64,000 nt of DNA, taken from Acidobacteriota bacterium. GTDB lineage: Bacteria > Acidobacteriota > Terriglobia > Terriglobales > Acidobacteriaceae. Positions 27,601-37,016 of the stretch are shown piece by piece (position 1 is the stretch's first letter; the number at the start of each line of letters is the position of its first letter). Made by a program: the position numbers and the translations under genes. The notes under the pieces were generated by a model. It searched no databases. It saw nothing but the letters and a program-made list of their open reading frames with translations, and was not told where the DNA came from. Location: positions 1 to 64,000 of the forward strand of contig JAJZGG010000008.1 in NCBI GenBank assembly GCA_021804965.1, read 5' to 3'.

Positions 27601-27843
27601 TCGTCGGACGGAATCTATCTGGCTCAAGGACCGGCTTCGGCTCCCATTCAAACGGTGATCGACACTGCCATGCCCGGAGCATACATCGATACGCTGGCAC
27701 CCACCGGATCCACCATATCCACTGTGGGGATAGAACGAGAAAGTCTCCGTGGTGGGTGGCTCGTCGTCACCTCCAGCATGCTCAATGCGGCTACTACGGA
27801 GAGCGGTGCCGGAGTTTATGCAACAGCGGTGGCACTGCAATAG
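24610..27843 (+). CDS. IPT/TIG-repeat lipoprotein with C-terminal beta-propeller-like region
   Basis: Lipobox LLSLGCGSS; repeated NPxPxxxxLSP...NPxPGGGTSNxxxFTV; C-terminal NxNGTVVFKG-type repeats. Confidence 0.85.
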   Translation: MSLFKTNLYVWSASIVTTFLILLSLGCGSSVPSTYNLQGISPSQIEAGAGDFTLTLTGSNFTSETKVLFGTKTLSPATVSSKQLTVLVPAFATEKSGTVDVKASGASISNPLQFTITNPAPNILSISQSTGLYNNAAFPLEIAGSNFVPNSTVNIGALSLVPTSISPTRLSVVVPAGSFTATGSLPVTVTNPSPGGGTSSALSFAVVNPVPVLSTLSPISVLVDGPEFELNIVGSGFAPGVTVNFGATSLTPTSVSWTQLTVPVPAAAITASGIVSVTATNIAPGGGTSNSLEFTVENPLPTLSSLSPTSIDAGVSDFVLNLTGTGFIATSKVNFGSVTLAPTSVSSTQMSVVIPAAEVVGGGLFQITVTNPSPGGGTSNAQTFTVINPVPAITALSQQSALSDSPAFPLEVTGTGFVPQSKVSFGGTELTPSSVTPTLLTVLVTQAAITAAGTGSISISVVNPAPGGGTSNLMNFTIQNPQPALTTLSPPSVTAEVADVVLTISGSHFVHGATVTAGSRMLTPLSVQSQSLTVSIPVDLLVAGQLPITAANPAPGGGPSNNLTLTVHAKASVNWSTIANNTMQMPNSSQNFNSYNQPSINANGTVVFKGQGKGSSGPTFGVYVHRISGHGNQPTSVIADNSTLVPQPNNTTYNGQLATFTQFTSFPRIDMDSDTVAFRGQSQPVWTYTLPDGTETRSGSAGIFTNPTSSLITGVGLLGAVPEYSYFQVPGAPAGTRFDVFPGSPAITGHSIVAFKGNYTEGTTSKTGVYYRDTVTAGGQEPVILVANSDTVIPNQPSGGTVLFGSTAPPSAANGMMVFAGFDNEDNPTLGGIYAAPLVPSTTLQTIVSIGDPVPGETGNATFNRFGEGLAFDGRFIAFWGAWGNQTKTLHLLCPTDGNTDIVTACNQMYPNGYDAIEPFNQGVFVYDLSTNQLTAVAKTTSEFDDFVYWVFSGRPPGVGGSSDESSEPPRWRSSSFIAVTDRGQGNYQVAFKAGTTSSDGIYLAQGPASAPIQTVIDTAMPGAYIDTLAPTGSTISTVGIERESLRGGWLVVTSSMLNAATTESGAGVYATAVALQ

Positions 27844-27923
27844 CAAGCAGCCAGCCTCGAGAGGGGGGCGCTTCATGTGGCCCCCCACCCCAAGACAAAG
27901 CCGAGAAGGAAAAGGAGATTCCA

Positions 27924-29345
27924 ATGAAATACGCTCAGGGAAATATTGCCCGTCTGCGTCATCATCCGTACAGGATTTTCGCGGCACTCTTCAGTGGAGC
28001 GCTTGTCGCGCTCTTCATCGGTTGCGGAGGCGACAGCAGTGCGCCCGCGCCACCACCCCTAGGCAGCACAGCCGTTCAGGTAAATCTTGGCGATGGCCCA
28101 GCCGACTGGATGCTGGCTTTTTCCATGAATGTTTCTGCCATGTCATTGACCAGCAGTAACGGCTCTGTCGATGTGGTCTCCGGCAACATGCCGGTTGAGA
28201 TGCTGCATCGACTTGGCACCATGGAGCCGGTCGCTGAAATCTCAGCACCGCAGGGCACCTATACCGGAGCCTCCATTACGATTGCTTCCTGCAACTTCAC
28301 CTATCTTGATCCAATCACGAAGACGCTGCAGCAGAAGACCATCGCAGGGCCCATTACCGCAACCATCCCCTTCACCTCCAGCGTCACCGTGGGCAGCACG
28401 CCCTACGCCTTCAATTTCGACCTTGACCTCGAAAACTCTGTGACTATGGACAACACCGGGAACTTCCATTTGAGCCCCAGCTTCCATTTCTCCGCAGGGG
28501 CGCAGGGATCAGGAAACAACAACAGCGCGCGCAACGGTGGCATGCAGCAGATGAGCGGTGTCGTCGAGAGCATTTCCTCGAACTCCTTCACCATTCTTCC
28601 CCTGCAATCTGCCAACACCTTCACCATCCGGACCAGCACCGCAACGCAATTCCAGGGTATGGTCAGCACGATGGCGATGATGGCGAAAGGCATGGGCGTT
28701 GTTGTTACGGCAACCATGCAGTCCGATGGCAGCCTGATGGCCACTCACGTCCGTGCCCGCATGAACTCCGGCGGCATCATGGGCGGCGGCATCATCACCT
28801 CCGTCACCGGTCAACCCGCAACAGCACTCACCCTTGTTATGCAGAATGGTGCCGGTGCCAGCATCATGACGTCGTACCTCTCCGAGGTGCTCAACGTCAA
28901 TCTGACGCCCACCACGGTGTATGAGATCGACAACGATAGAATCGACCTCACGCATCTTCCATTCCAGCCTGTCTTTGATGCCAGCAATATCTATGCAGGC
29001 CAGAGCGTTCTTCCTGTCAGCGATGCCGGCATCACCGTCAGTGGCGTTTCCGGTACCGCAGGCACCATCACCGCATCGAGTGTCAGTCTTCAGGAGCAGG
29101 GCTTCCGTGGAACCACCGACGTGGCAATTACCCCGGGTGCTACCGGAACGTTTACCCTCACCCTTGCATCGGACTCTGCCTTTACATCCCTCACCGGTGC
29201 GACCTCAATCGTCGTCTATCAGCAGACCGGAACCAACGTGGAGAACGCAACTGCAATACCGGCGGGTGCAACTCTTCGGGTGCACGGACTGCTCTTTCAA
29301 GTTGCTGGACAGTGGACGCTTGTCGCCTCCACCATCGCCAGCTAA
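27924..29345 (+). CDS. DUF4382/DUF5666-like lipoprotein
   Basis: Lipobox IGCGGDSS; DGPADWMLAFSMNVSAMSLTSSNG and VVESISSNSFTI...TQFQGM. Confidence 0.75.
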   Translation: MKYAQGNIARLRHHPYRIFAALFSGALVALFIGCGGDSSAPAPPPLGSTAVQVNLGDGPADWMLAFSMNVSAMSLTSSNGSVDVVSGNMPVEMLHRLGTMEPVAEISAPQGTYTGASITIASCNFTYLDPITKTLQQKTIAGPITATIPFTSSVTVGSTPYAFNFDLDLENSVTMDNTGNFHLSPSFHFSAGAQGSGNNNSARNGGMQQMSGVVESISSNSFTILPLQSANTFTIRTSTATQFQGMVSTMAMMAKGMGVVVTATMQSDGSLMATHVRARMNSGGIMGGGIITSVTGQPATALTLVMQNGAGASIMTSYLSEVLNVNLTPTTVYEIDNDRIDLTHLPFQPVFDASNIYAGQSVLPVSDAGITVSGVSGTAGTITASSVSLQEQGFRGTTDVAITPGATGTFTLTLASDSAFTSLTGATSIVVYQQTGTNVENATAIPAGATLRVHGLLFQVAGQWTLVASTIAS

Positions 29346-29550
29346 TTCGGCAGTCAACGCTGCCAATGCCGGCAAATCTGCATGATCGCAATGCAGGCAG
29401 ATCGGCATGAATCCATCCTGCCAGCCGCTACGCAAAGACCATCGGTTACGCGTGGCGGCTGGCGCTTCCTTTATAGAATTTCACCGGTGGAGTGCCCGGC
29501 GAAATCGGTACCAGATGAGATGAGACAAACTGGTATGGAAGAAGCCTGAA

Positions 29551-29739
29551 ATGGGCAAGGCAAGGTTGCACACGCCGGAGCAGGTCGTGAACGTTCTGCG
29601 GCAGATTGAAGTGGCAGGAACGAACGGGAAGACGCACCTGATAGCAAGCCGCGAAGTCGGAATTACCCGACAGCTTGTGACGACAAGCCGTCCCGGTGGA
29701 GGTCTCCCGCTTCTCCTCTCGCGAATGCGATACTCTTAA
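29551..29739 (+). pseudogene. IS3-family transposase OrfA remnant
   Basis: MGKARLHTPEQVVNVLRQIEVAGTNGKTHLIASREVGIT matches the typical IS3 OrfA N-terminus, then reading frame degenerates. Confidence 0.8.
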
Positions 29740-29806
29740 TTCTCAATGCGCTGCAGGGTTGTGCTAGGGTTCCACTGAATAAAACCTCTACTGGAGTCAG
29801 TCCGAA

Positions 29807-32788
29807 TTGTCTATATCGCGCAGAAACATCCTGAAGAGTGCTGTCGCGCTTTCCGTCGCCTCTTCCTTCCGTCACGGTCATTCGGAAGAACCGAGTTCGG
29901 GGCTGCTCGAAAACCTGGTCGCGGAATCCGGCTCCTCGTTCGATTTTCCTTTGGTCCGCTCCGAAGAAGCCGCTGTCCTCTTCGCGGATCCCGATGATTC
30001 TCCGGCGGTCCTGCGTGCTGCGCGCGACCTGCAGGCCGACATCGAGCGCGTGACATCCATCCGGCCGGTTTTCGCGACACGCTCCCCACAAAACGCTCGA
30101 AATGCCGTGCTGATCGGAACACTGGGCCAGAGTGCGCTCATCGACCAGCTCGCAGCATCGGGAAAGATCGATGTCCGGCAGATCAGGGGCAAATGGGAAA
30201 GTTTTTCCATCGCGACGGTGGAGAATCCCGCTCCCGGTATCGACCGCGCACTGGTCATAGTCGGCAGCGATCGCCGGGGGACCATCTACGGGATTTATGA
30301 AATCTCCGAGCAGATTGGCGTATCGCCCTGGTACTGGTGGGCGGATGTTCCTGCCCGCAGACGCCGTAATATCTTCATTCGCTCCGGCTCCTTTGTGCAG
30401 GGACCTCCTGTCGTCCGGTATCGGGGCATCTTCATCAACGACGAGGAGCCGTGCTTTGGCGGATGGTCCCGTGCGAGTTTCGGCGGTGTGAACTCCGCCA
30501 TGTACTCCCACGTCTTTGAGCTTCTCCTCCGGCTGCGGGCTAACTATCTCTGGCCGGCGATGTGGGGCAAGGCATTCAATGAGGACGATCCCAGAAATCC
30601 CGCGGTTGCCGACGAATACGGAATCGTGATGGGGACTTCCCATGAGGAGCCCATGATGCGCGCCCAGCAGGAATGGGATACGCATTCCATGCAGTACGGC
30701 AACGGCCAGTGGAACTACGTGACCAACGCAGCCGGCCTCCGGCAGTACTGGGCGGACGGCATGCATCATGTGAGAGAGTACGAAAACCTGGTCACCGTGG
30801 GCATGCGGGGAGACGGCGACAAGGCCATGCCCAACTCCGGCAACTTCGAGGCGAACAAGGCGCTGCTGGAGCGGATCATCCAGGATCAGCGCGTCATTCT
30901 GCAGCAGCAGCTCCATCGCGATCCGGCCGAGGTGCCCCAGGTCTGGGCACTCTTTACCGAGGTGCTGAAATATTACGAGGCCGGCATGAACGTGCCCGAC
31001 GACGTCACGCTCCTTTTTACGGACGATAATGTGGGGAACCTTCGCCGTGTCCCCTCCGCTGCCGACCGCGCCCGCAAAGGCGGCTCCGGGATTTACTTCC
31101 ACATGGATATGAACGGCGGACCCTTCTCCTACAAATGGATCAACAGCAATCCGCTCCCCAAAATCTGGGAGCAGATGAACCTCGCCTATGCATACGGAGC
31201 AACCCGGATATGGATCGCTAACATTGGGGACCTGAAACCGCTTGAAATTCCCATGGAGTTCTTCCTGCGCATGGCGTGGAACCCTGAGGCCATGCGCAGA
31301 GACAGCATTGCAGGCTATCAGCGCCGCTGGGCCGAGCGTGAATTCGGCCCCGAATACGCCGCCTCCATCGCTGACGTAGCCTCGAAGTACGCCAAATACA
31401 ACGGCTGGCGCAAGCCGGAGCTGGTCAAGCCCAACACGTTCAGCCTGCCGCATTACCGCGAGGCCGAGCGCGTCTCCGAGGCGTGGAATCGCATTCTGGC
31501 CCAGGCCGAGGACCTGAATGCTAAGCTGCCGCCGGAGACGCGGCCTGCCTTTTATGAACTGGTTCTCCACACCGTCCGGGCCTGCGCCAATCTGAACGAG
31601 ATGTATATCGCCGCTGCGCGCAACGCGCTCTACGCTGAACAGGGCCGCGCCAGCACCAACGCTGAAGCCTCGCGGGTTCGCGAAATCTTCGAAAAGGATC
31701 AGCAGTTCAGCGACTATTACAACAAAACCCTGATGGACGGGAAGTGGAACCACATGATGGATCAGACCCATATCGGCTATACCAGCTGGATGTCGCCGGT
31801 CGTGAACATCATGCCCGCGGTCACGGAATTGGATTTGCCTGATACGGCCGATTTCGGCGTCGCCGTGGACGGATCGCCTCGCTCTTGGCCCGTCGGTCCT
31901 GCCTCCCCGATCCACGATGAGCCTGTTCTTCCTCCCTTCGATTCGCTCGTCCCTGCACGCTCGTATATTGACGTCTTCGCTCGCGGAACCCGGCCTCTCG
32001 CCTTTCACGCCGCCGCCGACCAGCCCTGGGTCCGGCTCACCGAGAGCGCGGCACCGGGAGCCGGCCGCGACCGGCGCGTCTGGGTGGATATCGACTGGCA
32101 GCATCTGCCTCCCGGATCCTCGCAGGCCGTCATCGCCATTGCCGGAGCGAATGGAACGGTTCCGGTCAAGGTGATTGCAGTCAAAGCTACCCCGGAGCAG
32201 GCAGTGGAGGCGCGGGATTGCTTCGGCGGTCTTGTTGGGCCGATTGCGTTTGCCGCCGAATCCGCAACCAGGAATGTCGCCGTGAGTGGCGTCCGCTGGC
32301 AGTGCATTCCCGATTATGGCCGCGGCATCTCCGGGATGGAGGTCTTCCCTGTGACGGCCAGCACCATCCAGCCTTCCGAGCCCGCGCCCTGGCTCGAATA
32401 CCCGGTTTTTTTTGCAAAACCAGGGAGCTACCACATCACAGTCACCACCAGCCCAACTCTGGACATCGTACCCGAGCGGAAACTCGGCCTCGCCGTGTCG
32501 ATCGACGATGGCCCTCGTCAGGTGGTCGAGGTCTTCGCGCCTGAGACGCGCGCTACCGAGAGCTTTCTGGGACGCGCCTGTTATGAGAACGACGCCAACA
32601 ATGCGCGCATCATGCATTTTTCGCAGACGATTACCACCGCCGGTCGCCACGCCCTCAGGATTTCCATGGTGGATCCAACCGTGGTGGTGGAGAAGATCGT
32701 GATTCACGAACAGGAACTGCCGACCTCCTACTTCGGTCCTCCCTGTCTTCCGCTCAACGGCCATCCTGCCCCGTCGGATGTCTGGTGA
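29807..32788 (+). CDS. Glycosyl hydrolase family 115 (alpha-glucuronidase-type), probable Tat substrate
   Basis: TTG start; SRRNILKS twin-arginine; GIYEISEQIGVSPWYWWADVPARRRRNIFI, RYRGIFINDEEPCFGGW, LRANYLWPAMWGKAFNEDDP, YYEAGMNVPDDVTLLFTDDNVGNLRRVP. Confidence 0.93.
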   Translation: MSISRRNILKSAVALSVASSFRHGHSEEPSSGLLENLVAESGSSFDFPLVRSEEAAVLFADPDDSPAVLRAARDLQADIERVTSIRPVFATRSPQNARNAVLIGTLGQSALIDQLAASGKIDVRQIRGKWESFSIATVENPAPGIDRALVIVGSDRRGTIYGIYEISEQIGVSPWYWWADVPARRRRNIFIRSGSFVQGPPVVRYRGIFINDEEPCFGGWSRASFGGVNSAMYSHVFELLLRLRANYLWPAMWGKAFNEDDPRNPAVADEYGIVMGTSHEEPMMRAQQEWDTHSMQYGNGQWNYVTNAAGLRQYWADGMHHVREYENLVTVGMRGDGDKAMPNSGNFEANKALLERIIQDQRVILQQQLHRDPAEVPQVWALFTEVLKYYEAGMNVPDDVTLLFTDDNVGNLRRVPSAADRARKGGSGIYFHMDMNGGPFSYKWINSNPLPKIWEQMNLAYAYGATRIWIANIGDLKPLEIPMEFFLRMAWNPEAMRRDSIAGYQRRWAEREFGPEYAASIADVASKYAKYNGWRKPELVKPNTFSLPHYREAERVSEAWNRILAQAEDLNAKLPPETRPAFYELVLHTVRACANLNEMYIAAARNALYAEQGRASTNAEASRVREIFEKDQQFSDYYNKTLMDGKWNHMMDQTHIGYTSWMSPVVNIMPAVTELDLPDTADFGVAVDGSPRSWPVGPASPIHDEPVLPPFDSLVPARSYIDVFARGTRPLAFHAAADQPWVRLTESAAPGAGRDRRVWVDIDWQHLPPGSSQAVIAIAGANGTVPVKVIAVKATPEQAVEARDCFGGLVGPIAFAAESATRNVAVSGVRWQCIPDYGRGISGMEVFPVTASTIQPSEPAPWLEYPVFFAKPGSYHITVTTSPTLDIVPERKLGLAVSIDDGPRQVVEVFAPETRATESFLGRACYENDANNARIMHFSQTITTAGRHALRISMVDPTVVVEKIVIHEQELPTSYFGPPCLPLNGHPAPSDVW

Positions 32789-32859
32789 ATCCAGGAATGT
32801 GAGCGCATGCGTCACTGGGGCATGGATGCTGGGAGCAGACGAGACGGTCCCCAATGCGT

Positions 32860-33085
32860 ATCCTGTCCGCCGAATGCCCGCTCCCGCGCAACTCCTCCAC
32901 CGCCTCAATCGCGAGATGGTTCGCCTGCAAAAATGCGGCTTCATCGCCTGCCTCTGCGCCCGCATTGTCGCCGACGGCACCATAACCATCGCCAACGCCT
33001 CCGAGCACTTCAGCCAGGAGGACGACATCACTGGGCTGACTCTCATTCGCTCCCACCGAAGTGCTCCTTGCGTAGAGCACTCCTC
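32860..33085 (+). pseudogene. SpoIIE-type PP2C phosphatase remnant with internal deletion
   Basis: PAQLLHRLNREMVRLQKCGFIACLCARIVADGTITIANA joined directly to EHFSQEDDITGLTLIR, the C-terminal end motif of the domain. Confidence 0.65.
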
Positions 33086-33347
33086 TTATCGGCCATCAGC
33101 CAAGAGAACCCACTGCAAGTGAACGCATCCCCTGCGGTTGGCGCTCTTGCGGGTCTTTCCTTTGCATGGGAGTTGGACCAGGAGCGCTCAGGTCAGGCAA
33201 ATTCCACAGACGGGCAAATCCTGCCTGCGAAGGTGGCGAAAAGAGGGAATCAGAGCCAGCAAAGGAAGTGCTTCAAACTCATGGAGTCTGGCTTGATGTA
33301 CTGGTTTTTGTGGGGATGTTTTGGCGTGTATGTCTTTTATTTTGAAT

Positions 33348-33423
33348 TGGTGGACCTGATCGGGATCGAACCGATGACCTCTTCCATGCCATGGAAGCGC
33401 GCTCCCAGCTGCGCCACAGGCCC
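33348..33423 (-). tRNA. tRNA-Ala(GGC), CCA encoded
   Basis: Cloverleaf: acceptor GGGCCTG/CAGGTCC, anticodon arm CTTCC-ATGGCAT-GGAAG, T-loop GGTTCGATCC. Confidence 0.93.
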
Positions 33424-33541
33424 ACTCACTGGATATCTGTATTGTCGCCGTTGGCGGGGTCATTCGTCAATCACCTGGCCGTCGGGCGGGTCCGGACATG
33501 CTGCCGGTAGCGATTGTGACATTCCGTGCCTATAATGAAGC

Positions 33542-35836
33542 ATGGCGACACAGCAACCGAATTCGGCTGCGGCAGGGGATGTGTCGTCGGCTGCGCCCGC
33601 AGCCATCCCGCGGACTGGTTCCTTGCCAGGGGATCCGATATCCCAGCGTTTTGAGCATCTTATCGAGCAGGTGCATGAGCACCGTCCCACGGAAAATCCA
33701 GCGCCCATCCGCAAGGCCTGGGACTTCTGCGTGCGTTTTCACGAGGGGCAGCGTCGCGCCTCCGGTGAGCCGTACATCATTCATCCGCTGGAAGTGGCCG
33801 AGGTGTTGGCGGAGATGAAGCTGGACGCCACGGCGATTGCAGCCGGCCTGCTGCACGATGCAGTGGAAGACACGCCGGTGACCACCGATGAGATTGCCAC
33901 CGAGTTTGGCGAGCAGGTGGCGCACATCGTCGAGGGCGTGACGAAGATTGACAAGATCCAGTTTGCCAACCGTGAGGATCGGCAGGCGGAGAATGTGCGC
34001 AAGATGCTGCTGGCGATGGTCTCCGACGTGCGCGTCGTGCTCATCAAGCTGGCGGATCGGCTGCATAACATGCGCACGCTGGAGCACCTGAAGCCGGAGC
34101 GGCGCGAGGCCATTGCCCGCGAGACGCTGGATATCTATGCGCCGCTGGCGCATCGGTTGGGCATGGGAAAGGTGCGCGGGGAACTGGAGGATCTGGCCTT
34201 CCGCTACACCGATCCGGTCAGCTACCAGCAGGTGGCCGAGGCGGTGGAGGCCCGTCGTCAGGATGGGCAGCAGTTCATGGCCCAGGTGGAGGAGACGATC
34301 CGCGAGCAGCTGCGCGAAAACAACATTGAGGCGCGCGTGGAGTGGCGCATCAAGCGGCTGTATTCCATCTGGCAAAAGCTGCTGAAGTCGCAGGTCGGTG
34401 TGGACCAGGTCTTTGATCTGCTGGCGATCCGCATCATCACCCAGACCAAGACGGACTGCTATGCCGCACTGGGCCTGATCCATATGCTCTGGCGTCCGGT
34501 GCCGGGTCGCGTGAAGGACTTCATCGCCATTCCGCGCGCCAACCTGTACCAGTCGCTGCATACGACCGTGATGGGGGAGAACGGGCATCAGTTCGAGGTG
34601 CAGATTCGCACCGAGGAGATGCACAAGATTGCCGAGGAAGGCATTGCCGCGCACTGGAAGTACAAGGCAGGCGAAAGCGTGATCTCCGCCCGGGACGAGC
34701 AGCGCCTGGCCTGGGTGCGGCAGCTGGTGGACTGGCAGCGGGAGATGACCGATCCCAACGAGTTTCTCTCCAGCCTGAAGATGGATCTCTATCCCGAGGA
34801 GGTCTACACCTTCACGCCGCGGGGCAAGGTGGTCATTGTCCCCGCCGATGGCACTCCGGTGGATTTTGCCTATACCGTGCACACCGAGGTGGGGCACACC
34901 TGCGTGGGGGCCAAGGTGAATGGCCGCATGGTGCCGCTGCGCACCAAGCTGCGCAACGGCGACATTGTCGAGATCATCACGCAGAACGGGCATACCCCCA
35001 GCCGCGACTGGCTGACGTTTGCGAAGAGTCCGCGCGCGCGCAACAAGATCAAGCACTGGCTGAATGAAAACCAGCGACTGCGCGCCATTGAGGTGGGACG
35101 AAAACTGCTGGAGCGGGAGGCGCGCAAGTTCAAGGTTCCGATGAACCGCATCGAGGACACCGATCTGGCGCGGCTGGCCGGCGACTACGGGCTGGCAACG
35201 GCGACGGACCTGCTGGCAGGCGTGGGCTTTGGCAAGCAGTCGGCGCGGCAGATTCTGAACCGGCTGGCTCCGGAGCTGATGCTGACCACGCCGGAGGAAG
35301 CCGAAGCAGCGCCGGAAACCGGTGCTGCCGCCATGTCCGAGGCGGTGCGACGGCTGCATCTGACCGGTTCGGACTCCCTGCAGGTCGAAGGACAGAACGA
35401 TCTGCTGGTCTATCGTGCGCGCTGCTGCAATCCGATTCGCGGTGAGGAGATTGTGGGCTACGTGACGCGCGGCAAAGGCGTGGCCGTGCATGCGCGCAGC
35501 TGCCCGAATGTGCAGAACCTGCTCTACGAGAGTGATCGGCGCATTGCCGTGGAGTGGGCGCCGACCGCCTCGGAGGTTGCCGGCCGAGCCCAGCGTTATC
35601 CGGTGCGCATCACGGTGCATTGCGACGATCGCTCCGGCATGCTGAAGGAGATGACCGCCATCATCTCCAGCGATGACACCAATATTCGCGCCGTGGAGAC
35701 GCGGGACGGGGCAAACGGCGAAGCCATTGTCGAGTTTGTGGTGGAGGCCGAGGATGTGCGCCACCTGAACCGCATGGTAACGGGTCTGCGCCGCCTGCCG
35801 GGCGTGCGGGAAGTGCAGCGCGCACAGAAGGTCTGA
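33542..35836 (+). CDS. relA: Bifunctional (p)ppGpp synthetase/hydrolase, RelA/SpoT family
   Basis: HD domain LLHDAVEDT, synthetase KDFIAIPRANLYQSLHTTV, TGS VFTPRG-like segment, C-terminal ACT. Confidence 0.95.
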   Translation: MATQQPNSAAAGDVSSAAPAAIPRTGSLPGDPISQRFEHLIEQVHEHRPTENPAPIRKAWDFCVRFHEGQRRASGEPYIIHPLEVAEVLAEMKLDATAIAAGLLHDAVEDTPVTTDEIATEFGEQVAHIVEGVTKIDKIQFANREDRQAENVRKMLLAMVSDVRVVLIKLADRLHNMRTLEHLKPERREAIARETLDIYAPLAHRLGMGKVRGELEDLAFRYTDPVSYQQVAEAVEARRQDGQQFMAQVEETIREQLRENNIEARVEWRIKRLYSIWQKLLKSQVGVDQVFDLLAIRIITQTKTDCYAALGLIHMLWRPVPGRVKDFIAIPRANLYQSLHTTVMGENGHQFEVQIRTEEMHKIAEEGIAAHWKYKAGESVISARDEQRLAWVRQLVDWQREMTDPNEFLSSLKMDLYPEEVYTFTPRGKVVIVPADGTPVDFAYTVHTEVGHTCVGAKVNGRMVPLRTKLRNGDIVEIITQNGHTPSRDWLTFAKSPRARNKIKHWLNENQRLRAIEVGRKLLEREARKFKVPMNRIEDTDLARLAGDYGLATATDLLAGVGFGKQSARQILNRLAPELMLTTPEEAEAAPETGAAAMSEAVRRLHLTGSDSLQVEGQNDLLVYRARCCNPIRGEEIVGYVTRGKGVAVHARSCPNVQNLLYESDRRIAVEWAPTASEVAGRAQRYPVRITVHCDDRSGMLKEMTAIISSDDTNIRAVETRDGANGEAIVEFVVEAEDVRHLNRMVTGLRRLPGVREVQRAQKV

Positions 35837-35883
35837 TGCCGTCGGTTTCCTCCGGCACGGCCCATTTCGGCCACGGAGAATCG

Positions 35884-36960
35884 ATGAGAAAGTCGGGGGG
35901 CAGGATGCGAAAACTCATTACCGGTGCTGCGGTCATGCTGCTTTGTTCGGCATGCTTTCTGCGCGTATCCGCGCAAACCACGGAAGGCACAAAGACACTC
36001 CTGGCCACGCCGCAGACCGTGGCCTGGGGATACTACTGGGCGCACGCCAAGCCGGTGATGACGGTCCACTCCGGCGACACGGTCACCATCCAGACGCTGT
36101 CCACCTGCGGCTCCGATGAACGACTGGAAAAGGAGGGCGTCGCCGCCAGGGATATCCCGCCCTACAACGAAGCCATCTTCCAGCAGGTGAAGGATCGTGG
36201 TCCGGGCGGGCACATCCTGACTGGGCCGCTGGCCATTGCGGAGGCCGAGCCGGGCGATGTGCTGGAGGTGGATATCCTCAAGATCAACCTCGACGCGCCT
36301 TTTGCCTGCAATGGATTTGGCGCCGGTCGCGGCTTTCTGCCCAACGATTATCCCTACGGCCGGACCAAGATCATTCCGCTGGATCGCCAGAAGATGCTGG
36401 CGCACTTCGCGCCCGGCATCGAGATTCCGCTGCACCCGTTTTTCGGCAGCATGGGCGACGCACCGCCGGAGTCTGCCGGGCGCATCGACAGCGCTCCGCC
36501 CTGGATGCACGGCGGCAACATGGACAACCGCGAGCTGGTGGCCGGCACCACGCTCTATCTGCCGGTGCATGCGCCCGGAGCACTCTTTGAAGCAGGCGAC
36601 GGCCACGCCGGCCAGGGCAACGGCGAGGTGGACATCACGGCGCTTGAAACCTTCCTGACCGGAACCTTCCGCTTCGTCGTCCACAAGCACCAGCATCTGC
36701 TGTGGCCGCGGGCCGAGACGCCAACCAGCTTCATCACGATGGGCTTCAGCCCGAATCTGACGACGGCAACCAAACTGGCCGTGCGGGACATGATCAACTT
36801 TCTGGTCACGGAGAAGCACCTGAGCCGCGACGATGCCTACATGCTGACCAGCGTGGCCGTGGATGTGGACATCACCCAGCTTGTGGACGGCAGCGTCGGC
36901 GTCCACGCCATCTGCCCGAAGAATATCTTCACCCAATCGGTGTATCGTCCCAGCAATTGA
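35884..36960 (+). CDS. Acetamidase/formamidase family protein, exported
   Basis: Signal peptide; GGHILTGPLAIAEAEPGDVLEVDIL...HGGNMDNRELVAGTTLYLPVHAPGALFEAGDGHAGQGNGEV. Confidence 0.93.
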   Translation: MRKSGGRMRKLITGAAVMLLCSACFLRVSAQTTEGTKTLLATPQTVAWGYYWAHAKPVMTVHSGDTVTIQTLSTCGSDERLEKEGVAARDIPPYNEAIFQQVKDRGPGGHILTGPLAIAEAEPGDVLEVDILKINLDAPFACNGFGAGRGFLPNDYPYGRTKIIPLDRQKMLAHFAPGIEIPLHPFFGSMGDAPPESAGRIDSAPPWMHGGNMDNRELVAGTTLYLPVHAPGALFEAGDGHAGQGNGEVDITALETFLTGTFRFVVHKHQHLLWPRAETPTSFITMGFSPNLTTATKLAVRDMINFLVTEKHLSRDDAYMLTSVAVDVDITQLVDGSVGVHAICPKNIFTQSVYRPSN

Positions 36961-36970
36961 TAGGACTGGG

Positions 36971-37014
36971 ACAAAAGGCCCATCTTCTTGCCATGCAGAA
37001 GATGGGCCTTTTGT
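36971..37014. terminator. Bidirectional terminator, perfect 18-bp stem
   Basis: ACAAAAGGCCCATCTTCT-TGCCATGC-AGAAGATGGGCCTTTTGT between convergent genes. Confidence 0.92.
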
Positions 37015-37016
37015 GT

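Noticed and set aside
29663-33046. 1127-aa minus-strand ORF
   Set aside because: Antisense to GH115, which has clear family motifs
33530-35764. 744-aa minus-strand ORF
   Set aside because: Antisense to RelA/SpoT
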